From the NCBI RefSeq assembly GCF_002259595.1, contig NZ_MWWU01000002.1, positions 930,001 through 994,000 of the forward strand: 64,000 bases of DNA, given 5' to 3'. The notes under the pieces were generated by a model, which saw only the letters and a list, made by a program, of their open reading frames with translations, was not told the DNA's origin and made no database searches. A program made the position numbers and the translations under genes. The DNA comes from Aeriscardovia aeriphila. Its GTDB lineage: Bacteria; Actinomycetota; Actinomycetes; Actinomycetales; Bifidobacteriaceae. Below, piece after piece: positions 25,862-35,283 of the stretch. The stretch's first letter is position 1. Each line of letters starts with the position of its first letter.

Positions 25862-27973
25862 CTATTCGATGACGCTGACCACAACGCCTTGAGAGCTCAA
25901 CGTTACCTGCGAGCTGTCCTCGTCAACGCTTGCCAGCGAGGCGAGAAGAGGCGTGCCTTCCAGCGGAGCCTGCACCTCATGGTCAGTGCGGTTAAACAGG
26001 AAGATGAACTGACGAGTGACGCCATCTTCCCCGTCCTCACCCACACGAACCACGCGCAGAACATCGCTGCTCGACTCGACTGCGCTCTCCACACCCAAGC
26101 GAGGCAGGAGCGGCCGGAGAATACCAGCAACATCCTCATGGTTCAAACGGCAACCCAAGTAGACGCAAGCACCCCCACCAAAGGTGTGGAAGGTGACGGC
26201 CGGGACACCATTCATACCCCAGTCGGCAGGAGCCTCATAGGTAGCCAGCACGTCAACGCCCTCATCCACCGAGGTGACAACATCGGCGTAATCATGCGCC
26301 ACAGCGCCGTTACTCAAGGTGAGCTTGTCCGGAGTGCCAGCGAAATCGGAGCCCAGAGGAAAGCCCTCCTCCACGCGCACACCCGTCAGCTTGCGCAGAG
26401 CTCCCGGGTAGCCGCCCAGCCAAATGCGATCCGTCTGGTCAGCAATGCCGGACATATAAGTAACGATGACCATGCCACCCTTACGAGCAAAAGCTTCCAA
26501 TTTCTGCGAAAGCTTCGAACTCATCAGGTAAATATTCGGCACGACGACCATGCGGTGGCCATCCCAATCACCGTTTACCGGGATCACATCGGACGTGATA
26601 CCGAGGTCCAACAGCGCACGGTAGAAGGTGAAGGCTTCCGGGAACTCGGCAAGCTTCTTGGTCGGGAGCGTATCGCACTGCAACGCCCACGACGACTCAT
26701 TGTCGAAGAGAACGGCAACATCCGAACGCTTGAGACGCGTGTCCAACAAGCCTGCTTCAGAAAGAGAGCGAAGGTCTTCGCCCAGCTCGCAGACATTTCT
26801 GAAAATCTGGGAGTTTTCCCCAGCATGAGGAAGCATCGCCGAATGGAACTTCTCAGCACCGGCTTGAGACTGACGCCACTGGAAGTACAGGATGCCGTTG
26901 GCACCGAAGGCTAGGTGCGCCAGAGAGTCGCGAACCGTGTTGCCCGGCTTGACGCGATAGTTGATATTACGCCAATTCACAGCAGAAGTAGAGTGTTCCA
27001 TTAACAGCCATGGGCTACGACGAGCCATTCCATCAACCAAATCAGCAGAATAGGTCAGCTCATCCAAATGAGCCTCGCCAGGAGTGAAGTAGTGATCGTT
27101 GGAGACGAAGTCCATGCTCGGAGCCCAGGCATCGTAATCAACACCCTGACCAGCTGCTCCAGAAACCATGAAATTCGTAGTAAACGGCTTATCGGGGCAG
27201 ATTTCCTCGATGGCATCACGCTCAGCCTCGCAGAAACGCAACAGAGCTTCAGAGCTGAAGCGGCGGAAGTCGAGCATACGGCCCGGGTTTTGGAAGCCGT
27301 TGACGTGGCGCGGGACCAGAATCTGGTCGAAGCTAGTCACGCGCTGGCTCCAAAAGTCTGCACCCCAGGCTTCATTCACCGCCTCGATAGTGCCGTAACG
27401 CTCCTTGCACCAGGCTTGGAACTCCTTATTCGCATCATCGGAATAGTCGTACAAATTGTGGCAGCCGTACTCGTTGCCCAAATGCCAAGCCACCACATAG
27501 GGGTTGTCCTTGTAGTGCTCGGCAAGCTTACGGCACATTTTCAGCGCGTACTCGCGGTAGATCGGCGATGTTGCACGCCAATGCTGACGCGCACCCGGCC
27601 ACACAGTTCGCCCATCCTCGTCGACAGGGAGAATTTCAGGGTGCTTTTGAGCCAGCCAGATGGCTGGCGAAGCCGTAGCCGAAGCGAGATCAACTGCGAT
27701 GCCGTTAGAACCCAGCTTGGTGATAATCTCATCCAGCCAAGCGAAATCCCACACGTCTTCTTGAGGCTCAAGGCGAGCCCAGGAGAAGATTGCCAGAGAG
27801 ACGAAGTTCACGCCTGCCTTCTTCATCAGGCGAATATCCTCATCCCAGACCTCGCGTGGCCACTGCTCCGGGTTGTAATCACCACCAAAGAAGATGGCAG
27901 GTTTCGAGCCAGAGAGTGCAGCAGGCCATCGGAAAGGACGGCGAGGCTTGAGTTCAGGGGCGATAAATTCCAT
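25862..27973 (-). CDS. Beta-galactosidase, glycoside hydrolase family 42
   Basis: Hydrolyses beta-galactosides; bifidobacterial GH42 enzymes act on galacto-oligosaccharides and plant galactans rather than mainly lactose. The 703-residue protein has FFGGDYNPEQWP at 28-39, the acid/base Glu at 168 in VAWHLGNEYG and the nucleophile Glu at 326 in WLLMEHSTSAVNW. The trimerisation and beta-sandwich domains follow. No signal peptide, so cytoplasmic. The ATG at 27973 has AAAGG before it; the 26 extra upstream codons are not family-like. Two LacI-type operators lie upstream, and the divergent gene encodes the likely repressor. Confidence 0.95.
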   Translation of the reverse strand: MEFIAPELKPRRPFRWPAALSGSKPAIFFGGDYNPEQWPREVWDEDIRLMKKAGVNFVSLAIFSWARLEPQEDVWDFAWLDEIITKLGSNGIAVDLASATASPAIWLAQKHPEILPVDEDGRTVWPGARQHWRATSPIYREYALKMCRKLAEHYKDNPYVVAWHLGNEYGCHNLYDYSDDANKEFQAWCKERYGTIEAVNEAWGADFWSQRVTSFDQILVPRHVNGFQNPGRMLDFRRFSSEALLRFCEAERDAIEEICPDKPFTTNFMVSGAAGQGVDYDAWAPSMDFVSNDHYFTPGEAHLDELTYSADLVDGMARRSPWLLMEHSTSAVNWRNINYRVKPGNTVRDSLAHLAFGANGILYFQWRQSQAGAEKFHSAMLPHAGENSQIFRNVCELGEDLRSLSEAGLLDTRLKRSDVAVLFDNESSWALQCDTLPTKKLAEFPEAFTFYRALLDLGITSDVIPVNGDWDGHRMVVVPNIYLMSSKLSQKLEAFARKGGMVIVTYMSGIADQTDRIWLGGYPGALRKLTGVRVEEGFPLGSDFAGTPDKLTLSNGAVAHDYADVVTSVDEGVDVLATYEAPADWGMNGVPAVTFHTFGGGACVYLGCRLNHEDVAGILRPLLPRLGVESAVESSSDVLRVVRVGEDGEDGVTRQFIFLFNRTDHEVQAPLEGTPLLASLASVDEDSSQVTLSSQGVVVSVIE

Positions 27974-28052
27974 GAAAGACCTTTCCCACAAGGGCAATAC
28001 GTATGCTTCTTTGCATAGGGCGATACCAGCAAAACGCTGGGAGATTGCCACC

Positions 28053-28077
28053 GTTTACGTTAACCGTTAACGTTAAC
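28053..28077. promoter_or_regulatory. Two adjacent LacI-type operators in the bga-lacI divergent region
   Basis: GTTTACGTTAAC (28053-28064) and the perfect palindrome GTTAACGTTAAC (28066-28077) are one base apart, 13 bp centre to centre. They lie about 80 bases before the beta-galactosidase gene and 172 bases before the divergent regulator, so one site can control both. Confidence 0.85.
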
Positions 28078-28249
28078 AGTATACGCACTTGCTGAACGAT
28101 GCAAGAGGAAAACACAAACTGCCGTCAGGTTGTGTAGCATAAAAGGCAGAAATGCGACGAACACGCCGAACTGAGCGAGAAGTAAGTACGCTGACGGACG
28201 AAGGTGGCGAAAGCTCGGTCGGCACTCAGAACGCCGAGAAGGGAGCAGC

Positions 28250-29326
28250 ATGGCTCGCAATGCACAGATACCAGCAAAAACTGCGGCACATAAACCTGCG
28301 CAAGCCAAGTCTGCACCTACCAAAACCGTGTCGGTGAAAACTGTGGCCGAGGTGGCCGGAGTCTCTGCTCAAACCGTTTCGCGCGTGCTCAACCACACTG
28401 GCCAGGTGAGCGAAGCTACTCGCGCCAAGGTGGAAAAAGCCATGCGCCAGGTCGGCTACCGTCCGAACTTTGCTGCTCGCGCTCTGCGTCGAGGCACTTT
28501 CCACACCTTGGGTGTAGTGATGTTCAATATTCATGCCACCGGTAATCTGGGTGAACTCGAGGGCATTAACAAGGCCGCGGAAAAGTCGGGCTACGCGCTG
28601 ACCTTGAAGATTATGAACGACGAGCCTTACAACTTGGCCGAGCTCTATTCGTCGATGAAGCTTCTGCCGGTGGACGGCATTATTTTGCTGATGGACCGCA
28701 CGCCTTCTGACATCGACACGTTCACCCCCTCCCCTGACCTTCCGATGGTGGCGATAACGAGCACGCCGATCTCTACTCTTTCTACGGTTGATGCGGACCA
28801 GGTTGAGGCGGGTAAGAAGGCTGTTGAGTTGTTCTTGCAGGCTGGTCATCACACTGTTTATTGCGTGAGCGGACCGGATGATTCGATTTCGAGCTTGCTG
28901 CGTTTGCGCGGTTGGCGCTCGGCCCTGCAGGAGCATCATGCGCCAATTCCTGAGCCGTGCCCTGGCGATTGGACGGTGTTTTCCGGTTATCACGCTGGTT
29001 TGACGCTGGTCGACGCGATTCGTGCGGGCGAGTGCACGGCTATTTTTTGCGCGAATGATGATATGGCTTCTGGTGTGGCGCAGGCTTTGAATAGTTACGG
29101 ATTATCAGTGCCGCATAATGTGAGCCTGATTGGCGTAGACAACTCTCTTGATTCTTTGATCCCGAGCGCTCGGCCGACGTCGTTTGACCAGAATTTCTCG
29201 CAGGTTGGCGCGACGGCTGTTGACATGGTGATGAAGCAGATTGGCTCGTTAGAACCTCAGCCTGTGGAGCATCGAAGCATAGCGATGCGTTTAGTCGCGC
29301 GTCACAGCATTAAAAAGCTGAATTGA
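28250..29326 (+). CDS. LacI-family regulator of the beta-galactosidase gene
   Basis: A 358-residue repressor. After a basic Ala/Lys-rich tail of 25 residues comes the helix-turn-helix VKTVAEVAGVSAQTVSRVLNHTGQVS, hinge YRPNFAARALRRG, then the periplasmic-binding-protein-like sugar domain (TLGVVMFNIHATGNLGELEGI, AIFCANDDMASGVAQAL, VSLIGVDNSLDS). AAGGGAG precedes the ATG. It is divergent from the GH42 gene with paired operators between them, so autoregulation and repression of the galactosidase are likely. A GATTATCA motif begins at its stop codon (29327). Confidence 0.92.
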   Translation: MARNAQIPAKTAAHKPAQAKSAPTKTVSVKTVAEVAGVSAQTVSRVLNHTGQVSEATRAKVEKAMRQVGYRPNFAARALRRGTFHTLGVVMFNIHATGNLGELEGINKAAEKSGYALTLKIMNDEPYNLAELYSSMKLLPVDGIILLMDRTPSDIDTFTPSPDLPMVAITSTPISTLSTVDADQVEAGKKAVELFLQAGHHTVYCVSGPDDSISSLLRLRGWRSALQEHHAPIPEPCPGDWTVFSGYHAGLTLVDAIRAGECTAIFCANDDMASGVAQALNSYGLSVPHNVSLIGVDNSLDSLIPSARPTSFDQNFSQVGATAVDMVMKQIGSLEPQPVEHRSIAMRLVARHSIKKLN

Positions 29327-29342
29327 GATTATCAGAACGACA

Positions 29343-29433
29343 GAGTGCCAGCTACCCTGAAATTTCTCTCATAAGGTCATTACCCCCTTAAGGTAATTAC
29401 TCCCTTACGGTAATTTCAGCGCAGCTGGCACTC
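29343..29433. terminator. Large structured bidirectional terminator
   Basis: GAGTGCCAGCT (29343-29353) pairs with AGCTGGCACTC (29423-29433) and an inner CTGAAATT (29356-29363) with AATTTCAG (29412-29419). The apical part holds three imperfect copies of AAGGTAATTACTCCCTT. It separates the converging lacI and nrdG genes. Confidence 0.75.
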
Positions 29434-29481
29434 CACATTCGAACGCAATAATACACGGTCGAGAACATTACATGAGCACGG

Positions 29482-30492
29482 TCAGTCGCGGCCTTCGCCC
29501 GCATCGCGATCCTTACGGTAAGCTTCGGCAATCACGCGCTTTTGGTCGTGCAGCTTATCCCAAATCACCGGCGCAACGGAATTGGGGTCGAGGCCTTGCT
29601 CTTGGGCTTCACGACGTGCTGCAAGTGATTTCTTCACGTCGATAACGCGCTGGTTGGAAGATCCACGGAATTGCAGACGAGAATCCTTGAGCCCTTCAAT
29701 GAAGCGGCCGTCGATCAAAATGTCGCACATTCCCAGCAGGGCTGTTTTATCTGGCGTAGTTCCTGGCCTCATCAGCTCTTCCCAGGTGTAGCCGGTCCAG
29801 CACCAGATGTTCTTGGTGTTGCCAAACTCCTGACGAATATGATTGCTAATCTTGAGCAAAACTGGAGTATTGAGCATTGGCTCGCCACCCAAGTAGGTGA
29901 CGCCTTCCACATAGCTCGGGCGCAGATCGTCGATGACTGCCTGCTCGAAGGCGGGGGTGAAGTCATGGCCTGCTTGGAAGTCCCAAATGGAGGCGTTCCA
30001 GCAGTTTTGGCAACGGAAAGGGCAACCAGCAACGTAAATGGAGTTGCGGATACCCTCTCCGTCAGTCACCACGAAGCGCTTGTAACTGGCAATGCGGTTA
30101 GCGCTCATTTTGCGCGCATCCCACTGTCCTGCTCGAGGGTTATTCGAGAAGGCGTACGGAATGCCAGGGCCACGGTTGTAACCGGGAAGGTCATGGGCAG
30201 CAAAATCGCGATGTCCGAAGGACTTCTCTGCTTTTTCTCGCACCGGCAGTGAGCCTGCGGTCTGAGAAGTAGCGGCCTGCGCCTCAGCGACACCTGTCTG
30301 AGAAGTAGCGCCAGCAGTTTGAGCTCCTGAACCGGCTTGACCACCTGCAGTCAGGTTATCCATGGCGTGCGGGTCGGTCTTGCGGAAGGCTGGAGTCGGG
30401 TCTGCTTGGAAATCCTTATCGAAGCCTGGCATCAAATCGAATTTCCGGCGCATTTCCTCGTCGAAGACATCAGCATTTTGCTTGTTATCCAT
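29482..30492 (-). CDS. nrdG: Anaerobic ribonucleotide reductase activating protein
   Basis: A radical-SAM enzyme that forms the glycyl radical on NrdD. The iron-sulphur motif CPFRCQNCW (Cx3Cx2C) lies near residue 160, preceded by TDGEGIRNSIYVAG, and YLGGEPMLN is the AdoMet-binding motif. The 336 residues include a 120-residue N-terminal extension rich in Ala, Gln and Gly (SGAQTAGATSQTG) that the usual 150-230 residue NrdG lacks. AAAGG precedes the ATG, 12 bases behind nrdD; the two form one operon. Confidence 0.93.
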   Translation of the reverse strand: MDNKQNADVFDEEMRRKFDLMPGFDKDFQADPTPAFRKTDPHAMDNLTAGGQAGSGAQTAGATSQTGVAEAQAATSQTAGSLPVREKAEKSFGHRDFAAHDLPGYNRGPGIPYAFSNNPRAGQWDARKMSANRIASYKRFVVTDGEGIRNSIYVAGCPFRCQNCWNASIWDFQAGHDFTPAFEQAVIDDLRPSYVEGVTYLGGEPMLNTPVLLKISNHIRQEFGNTKNIWCWTGYTWEELMRPGTTPDKTALLGMCDILIDGRFIEGLKDSRLQFRGSSNQRVIDVKKSLAARREAQEQGLDPNSVAPVIWDKLHDQKRVIAEAYRKDRDAGEGRD

Positions 30493-30504
30493 GAAGTTCA
30501 GCCT

Positions 30505-32934
30505 TTACTCGCGAGTGTCATCCCACCATTCAGCAACGGAACCGTCCTGAAGAATCACATGGCCGGTTTCGCCGAGCATGTGCTTGACGCGGTGCGAAAT
30601 CTCCTCGTGGCGGCCGTGAACCATCGGGCGCTCGACTGGGTTACCCAAGTAACCGCAGGTGCGCTTGGTCACGTTGCACTGGTGAGGATCATGGTTACCG
30701 CACTCTGGGCACTTGAAGCCATCCTCTGTTGGTTCGAAATCGCCTTCGTAACCGCAGATGAAGCAACGGTCGATCGGCGTGTTCGTACCCAGGTAGCCGA
30801 TGCCGATCGAGTGTGCGTAATCCCACACTGCTTCCAATGCCTTCGGGTTCTTCTGCAAGGTTGGGTACTCGCAGTAGTGGATGAAGCCACCAGCAGTGTA
30901 CTGCGGGAAGTCCTTCTCGTAGTCAAGCTTCTCCATAGGAGTTGGACGCAGCCACACTGGGTAGTGGAAGGAGTTGGTGTAGAAGTCGTGGTCGGTGACC
31001 CCTGGGACCTCACCGAACTTCTGACGGTCCAAACGGTTGAAGCGGTCAGTCAAGCTCTCTGCAGGAGTGGAGTACACCGAGTAGTGGTAGCCCTCTTCTG
31101 CTTCCCACTTGTGGCATGCCTCGTTCAAACGCTGAACGATGGAGAGAGCGAACTTCTTGCCTTCTGGGTCCCAGTGGTGGTCGGTAATCCAATCCTTGCC
31201 GTAGAACACTGCCGTTGCTTCAGCCAGGCCGATGTAGCCCAAGGAAACAGTGGCGCGGGAGTTCCTGAACAGCTGGTCGACGTCATCTTCAGGGCCGAGC
31301 TTGCCGAAGGCGCCGAACTGGTAGAGAACAGGAGCGTTCTTTGGCTTGGCTTCCTTGCAACGGTTGATGCGGAATTGCAAAGCGTGGTGAGCAACGGCCA
31401 TACGCTCGTCAAGAATCTTGAAGAAGGTGGCCTTGTCACCGTGCGATTCGAGTGCGATGCGAGGAATGTTGAGGGAGACCACGCCGAGGTTCATACGGCC
31501 ATCTTCCTCATCCTTACCAGTTTCTGGGTTGATCCAGCCTTGCAGGAAGGAGCGGCAACCCATAGGAGCCTTGAAGGAGCCGGTGATGCGAACGATGTTC
31601 TCGTAGAACACGATGTCCGGGTACATGCGCTTGGTGGAGCATTCCAAAGCCAAGGTCTTCATGTCGTAGTTCGGGTCTTCTGGCTCGGAGTTCACACCAT
31701 GCTTAATGGTGTAAACGAGCTTCGGGAAGATTGCCGTGCGGTGGTTTTTACCCAAGCCGCGGATGCGGTTGAGGAAGATGGCGCGGGTGATCTCACGCTC
31801 GAACCAGCCGGTCCCCAATCCGAAGCCCACGGTGACAAATGGCGTCTGGCCATTGGACACACGGTTGGAGTTGATCTGGTATTCCATGGTTTGCATGGCG
31901 TCGTAAATATTCTTACGAGTCAACAGCTTGGCGTAGATTTCGCGCAACTGCTGCAAACGAGGAGCATCCTTGTGAAATGGCTCATCCAATGGCAGGTTCT
32001 CGCGGTCCTGCATGTGCAGAGCCTTAGGCTGCAGCTCGTGGAAGTGCTTGACGACGTTCTCAGCAACCTCAACATCGACAGAATCCGGGAGCATGATTTC
32101 TGCCTGCTCCAAGTTCTTCTTGTAGTTGAGCCTGGCGTAAGGAGCCATCATCTCATCGGCACGGTTAACGGTCTGGCCGCCGTACTGAGTGCCTGCAATG
32201 TCCTTGATAATCTGGGTGATTTGCGTTGCTGCAGTTTCGATGGACTTTGGAGAATCCATTTCGGCGTTACCCAAAGTGAAGCCTTCACGCAACATACGGC
32301 CGAAGTCAGGCAAGGAGCAGTTCGTCATTGCGGTGAATGGCGAGTAATCGGCGTCGTGGAAGTGGATGTCGCCCTTGAGGTGAGCGTTGGCGACATCCTT
32401 TGGCAACAGCGAAAGCGCGCGAGCCTTGGAAATAGCACCAGCGAGAAGGTCACGCTGAGTGGTGAAGACGTTGGCGTCCTTGTTGGCGTTCTCGTGAATC
32501 AAGGAGTCGTCGTGGTTGATCAGGCGAGCCACAGCTTCGTTGACGTCGCTAGCCTTGGCGCGCTTGATGTCGCGGTTCAAGCGGTAGGAGGTGTAGGCGC
32601 GGGCCACGTCGTAGGCATGCTGGTTGATCAGCGAGTGCTCGACGAGGTTTTGGATGTCCTCAATATGCACTGGGGACTTGAAGCGCTCGAGGCACTCCTT
32701 CTTGACGTCATCGACAACCTGCTTGACGACGGCATTCTCGTTCTCCGTCTCCTGCGAGTCGATGTCGCGGAAAGCACCATGCACTGCGCGAATGATGTTT
32801 TCCTCGTCGAAGTCCACAATGCGACCGTCTCTCTTGGCGACGCGCAGACCTCCGAGGCTGTCATGGCGCTCGTCAAGTACATCGGACACGTCTTCCAACG
32901 TGTCGGTGACTGGCCTTGTCAGCATCTGAGTCAT
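30505..32934 (-). CDS. nrdD: Anaerobic ribonucleoside-triphosphate reductase
   Basis: Makes deoxyribonucleotides under anoxia. The 809-residue protein has an N-terminal ATP-cone (LRVAKRDGRIVDFDEENIIRA), the catalytic barrel, the zinc site CFICGYEGDFEP plus CPECGN near the C-terminus, and the glycyl-radical motif RTCGYLG. The ATG at 32934 has AAGGAG six bases before it; the track of open codons upstream to 33024 carries no site. Two NrdR boxes lie 128-175 bases upstream, so it should be repressed by NrdR when dATP is high. Confidence 0.97.
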   Translation of the reverse strand: MTQMLTRPVTDTLEDVSDVLDERHDSLGGLRVAKRDGRIVDFDEENIIRAVHGAFRDIDSQETENENAVVKQVVDDVKKECLERFKSPVHIEDIQNLVEHSLINQHAYDVARAYTSYRLNRDIKRAKASDVNEAVARLINHDDSLIHENANKDANVFTTQRDLLAGAISKARALSLLPKDVANAHLKGDIHFHDADYSPFTAMTNCSLPDFGRMLREGFTLGNAEMDSPKSIETAATQITQIIKDIAGTQYGGQTVNRADEMMAPYARLNYKKNLEQAEIMLPDSVDVEVAENVVKHFHELQPKALHMQDRENLPLDEPFHKDAPRLQQLREIYAKLLTRKNIYDAMQTMEYQINSNRVSNGQTPFVTVGFGLGTGWFEREITRAIFLNRIRGLGKNHRTAIFPKLVYTIKHGVNSEPEDPNYDMKTLALECSTKRMYPDIVFYENIVRITGSFKAPMGCRSFLQGWINPETGKDEEDGRMNLGVVSLNIPRIALESHGDKATFFKILDERMAVAHHALQFRINRCKEAKPKNAPVLYQFGAFGKLGPEDDVDQLFRNSRATVSLGYIGLAEATAVFYGKDWITDHHWDPEGKKFALSIVQRLNEACHKWEAEEGYHYSVYSTPAESLTDRFNRLDRQKFGEVPGVTDHDFYTNSFHYPVWLRPTPMEKLDYEKDFPQYTAGGFIHYCEYPTLQKNPKALEAVWDYAHSIGIGYLGTNTPIDRCFICGYEGDFEPTEDGFKCPECGNHDPHQCNVTKRTCGYLGNPVERPMVHGRHEEISHRVKHMLGETGHVILQDGSVAEWWDDTRE

Positions 32935-33061
32935 ACCTTCTCCTTCACCTATGCGCGTTGAGAGCGCACGAAACCCACGCTCATGGCATGGGGTAAACGC
33001 TTTCGAGCTTCCTCGGTCCCTCACTGTTCCGAGGTGCTTCGTTCAGTATAGGCAGGTTTCA

Positions 33062-33109
33062 ACACAACATCTAGTGTTGTGGAAAAGGTTTTGGCACTGT
33101 ATCTTGTGG
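33062..33109 (-). promoter_or_regulatory. Tandem NrdR boxes upstream of nrdDG
   Basis: ACACAACATCTAGTGT (33062-33077) and GCACTGTATCTTGTGG (33094-33109) match the NrdR consensus acaCwAtATaTwGtgt and start 32 bp apart, the three-turn spacing known for this regulator. Confidence 0.85.
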
Positions 33110-33295
33110 GTCGCGTCTTTTGAGGCGTTTCTCACTCTTGGCCAAAAATTTTCGATTTGTTATCCACAGGCTCAGCCCCTCTCCTCACGGCGAACACGCC
33201 GAGCACGCGGATGGAGAGCATTATTCTGTGGTGATGAAGCGGGTTGACAATCTTGAAGTATCCCCTCCCAAGATGTCAGTTTCTGAGCAACAAGA
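33110..33295. other. Intergenic region between nrdD promoter and gcvH terminator
   Basis: No gene. A perfect single DnaA box TTATCCACA lies at 33160-33168, and TTGACAATCTTG with a bulged inverted partner CAAGATGTCA at 33244-33276 resembles a degenerate GATTATCA pair. Confidence 0.5.
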
Positions 33296-33331
33296 AAGGC
33301 TGTACCGCAAGTTTCCTCACCGTACAGCCTT
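33296..33331 (-). terminator. Rho-independent terminator of gcvH
   Basis: AAGGCTGTAC (33296-33305) and GTACAGCCTT (33322-33331) form a perfect 10-bp stem; TTTCTTGTT follows on the minus strand. Confidence 0.8.
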
Positions 33332-33332
33332 C

Positions 33333-33398
33333 CTCAAACCTCAGCTCAAGCTCTCCTCAAGCTTCAAGCCCCAGCTTTCCTCAAGCTTTCCTCAGCGC
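33333..33398. repeat. Degenerate 11-bp repeat behind gcvH
   Basis: Several copies of TTTCCTCAAGC or close variants lie between the gcvH stop and its terminator, another case of a short repeat directly behind a stop codon. Confidence 0.75.
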
Positions 33399-33406
33399 GC
33401 GCTACC

Positions 33407-33790
33407 CTACTGCTCCAGCTCGCTATAAGCCTGGGCATCCAACAAGCCCGGCTCAGGATTATCAGCATCAGTGGAGTTGACCTTGAATAGCCAGCCCTCT
33501 CCGTAAGGGTCACGGTTAGCGAGCTCGGGTTGGTTCTCCAGCTTGGAGTTGACGGCTGCCACAGTGCCAGAAACGGGAGAAATGAAGCTTTCCACGGCCT
33601 TTGAGCTCTCCAACTCGGCAGCTTGCTCACCGGCCACCACTTCGTCGCCCACGGAAGGAAGGTCAATGAAAACAAGCTCGCCCATCTGCTGCTGGGCGTA
33701 ATCAGTCATACCCACGACGACCGGGTCAGTGGAACGATCCAGCCAGGCGTGAGCGGAAGTGTAGTGCAAATGTTCAGGAGTATTTACCAT
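33407..33790 (-). CDS. gcvH: Glycine cleavage system H protein (lipoyl carrier)
   Basis: A 127-residue lipoyl-domain protein. The lipoylated Lys is K64 in ELESSKAVESF, preceded by GMTDYAQQQMGELVFIDLP. In the full glycine cleavage system it shuttles aminomethyl groups between P, T and L proteins, none of which is near here. A stand-alone H protein may serve lipoate relay. AAAGGA precedes the ATG. A GATTATCA copy lies in the C-terminal codons (33457-33464). Confidence 0.95.
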   Translation of the reverse strand: MVNTPEHLHYTSAHAWLDRSTDPVVVGMTDYAQQQMGELVFIDLPSVGDEVVAGEQAAELESSKAVESFISPVSGTVAAVNSKLENQPELANRDPYGEGWLFKVNSTDADNPEPGLLDAQAYSELEQ

Positions 33791-33897
33791 CGTTATCCGT
33801 CCTTTCCACGTAACAGAAGTATATATGTTATACCGGGCCTACCGTGCCGGCAGCCCGTCGCATCAAAGGCTCGCCGCACCTGAAGGCTTACCGCACT

Positions 33898-35283
33898 TCA
33901 GAGCGTGCGCAACCATTCAGCCATGCGGTCCACTGCCTCCAACACGACGGCAGGGTTGGTCGCCTCGTTGACGCGCACCCAGTTACCCCACTGAGGCCCG
34001 CCAAAGTCGGAGCCAGCAGAGCACACCAGCGCGCAGTTTTCCAACAGAGCGTCACCAGCGTGACTATCCCAGCACGTGTTCTCCAAGTAGCTCGTCAAGT
34101 CGAGGAAGGTGAGGTGCGTGCCTTCGCCCTGGATCAGGCGAGCGTGAGGAACCTTGCGAGCAATGGCCTCACTCAGCAGCAGGCGGTTCTCTTCGATGCT
34201 CTCGTTGAGCTGGTCCAGCCAGTCGTCACCGCGTTCCATTGCAGCAGCTTCCACCAGAGAACCCTCATGCGTGCCCTCTTCCACCTCGCGGCGCGTGAAC
34301 TTCATGATGAGGTCTTGAGCAGCAGGGTCTTCGCTCGCCATGAGCAGGCAGGCGCGGAAGGAAGGAATGGCGTAACCCTTCGTTGCCGAGAACGCGACAA
34401 TTGCCGAGGCCTCACCAGCCTCAGGAAGGCTGAGCAGCGGCACATAGTTATAAGGGTGCGGCGCTTCCAACTCTTCGGCAGTCTTGGGCTCGAGCGGCGA
34501 GTGGATTTCGTCAGCCACAATGCGCACATGCCAGCGAGCGGCGATCTTGCAAATCTGGGTAAGCTCTTCGCGCGTATAGATTGTTCCCGTTGGGTTGTTG
34601 GGCGAGCACAGCACCAGCACGGCGTTGTAGCCCGTCTCAGAAGGAGCTTGCGGCTTGTGTTGGGCGAGCTCCTTGCATACCTGCTCGAGCGCCTCGAGGT
34701 CCGGACGATGCGCAGGAGTGAAGGGGATTTGGCGCAGGGAATGGCCGCTGGTCACGCGGTGCAAGAACTGTGGGTAGGCCGGGGTGAACACCATGACGGT
34801 TCCCTCGTATTGCGCGCGCCCGTCCATATTGGTGGCGGTCGGGTCATGCTCGATGCGCTGGCCGAGCGTTGCCTTGACCACTGCGGTAATCGATGCGATC
34901 ACGCCGTCCATGCAGCGGAAAGCGTAGGCGTGAACGTCAGCATTCCAACGCCTCTTGGCAAACCTCACATAGGCGGCTTCCATTGCTTCGCCGTCCAGGT
35001 GAGAAATATAACCCAAGTTGTTGGTGTTCAGCAGGTCCTGCATTTCCAAGCCGACTGCTGGGGCGAGCGGAACGTCCATTTCAGCAACGTGCAAAGCGAT
35101 CGGCTTTTCGGCCCATTTTGGCTTGATAGCTGGGTTTTTGACAAGCAGTTGCTGAGCGCTCGGCTTGTCACCCCACTTTCGATTGCGGCGGGTAAAGACC
35201 TCGTCAACGCTAATCTTGGCGAAAAGGTTTTCGCTGCTCGGCGTGAGATTATCAAGATCAAAAGGCTGTTTTTCGTTGCTCAT
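33898..35283 (-). CDS. PLP-dependent C-S lyase, MalY/PatB type (cystathionine beta-lyase)
   Basis: A fold-type I aminotransferase-like enzyme of 461 residues. HVAEMDVPLAPAV near 65 and LGYISHLDGEAMEAA at 90-104 are typical of the MalY/PatB branch. Cofactor contacts are SPNNPTG (227-233), VADEIHSPL (257-265) and the Schiff-base Lys K302 in SATKGYAIPSFR. Likely reaction: cleavage of cystathionine or other cysteine S-conjugates to pyruvate, ammonia and a thiol. AAAGGGTGG precedes the ATG at 35283. It stands alone behind gcvH. Confidence 0.9.
   Translation of the reverse strand: MSNEKQPFDLDNLTPSSENLFAKISVDEVFTRRNRKWGDKPSAQQLLVKNPAIKPKWAEKPIALHVAEMDVPLAPAVGLEMQDLLNTNNLGYISHLDGEAMEAAYVRFAKRRWNADVHAYAFRCMDGVIASITAVVKATLGQRIEHDPTATNMDGRAQYEGTVMVFTPAYPQFLHRVTSGHSLRQIPFTPAHRPDLEALEQVCKELAQHKPQAPSETGYNAVLVLCSPNNPTGTIYTREELTQICKIAARWHVRIVADEIHSPLEPKTAEELEAPHPYNYVPLLSLPEAGEASAIVAFSATKGYAIPSFRACLLMASEDPAAQDLIMKFTRREVEEGTHEGSLVEAAAMERGDDWLDQLNESIEENRLLLSEAIARKVPHARLIQGEGTHLTFLDLTSYLENTCWDSHAGDALLENCALVCSAGSDFGGPQWGNWVRVNEATNPAVVLEAVDRMAEWLRTL

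Noticed and set aside
30337-32961. 874-codon open frame on the plus strand opposite nrdD
   Set aside because: It mirrors nrdD codon for codon, has no ribosome site and no recognisable domains; codon bias of the real gene keeps the antisense frame open.
33160-33168. DnaA box as sign of a replication origin
   Set aside because: A single TTATCCACA without a box cluster, dnaA or dnaN nearby does not make an origin.
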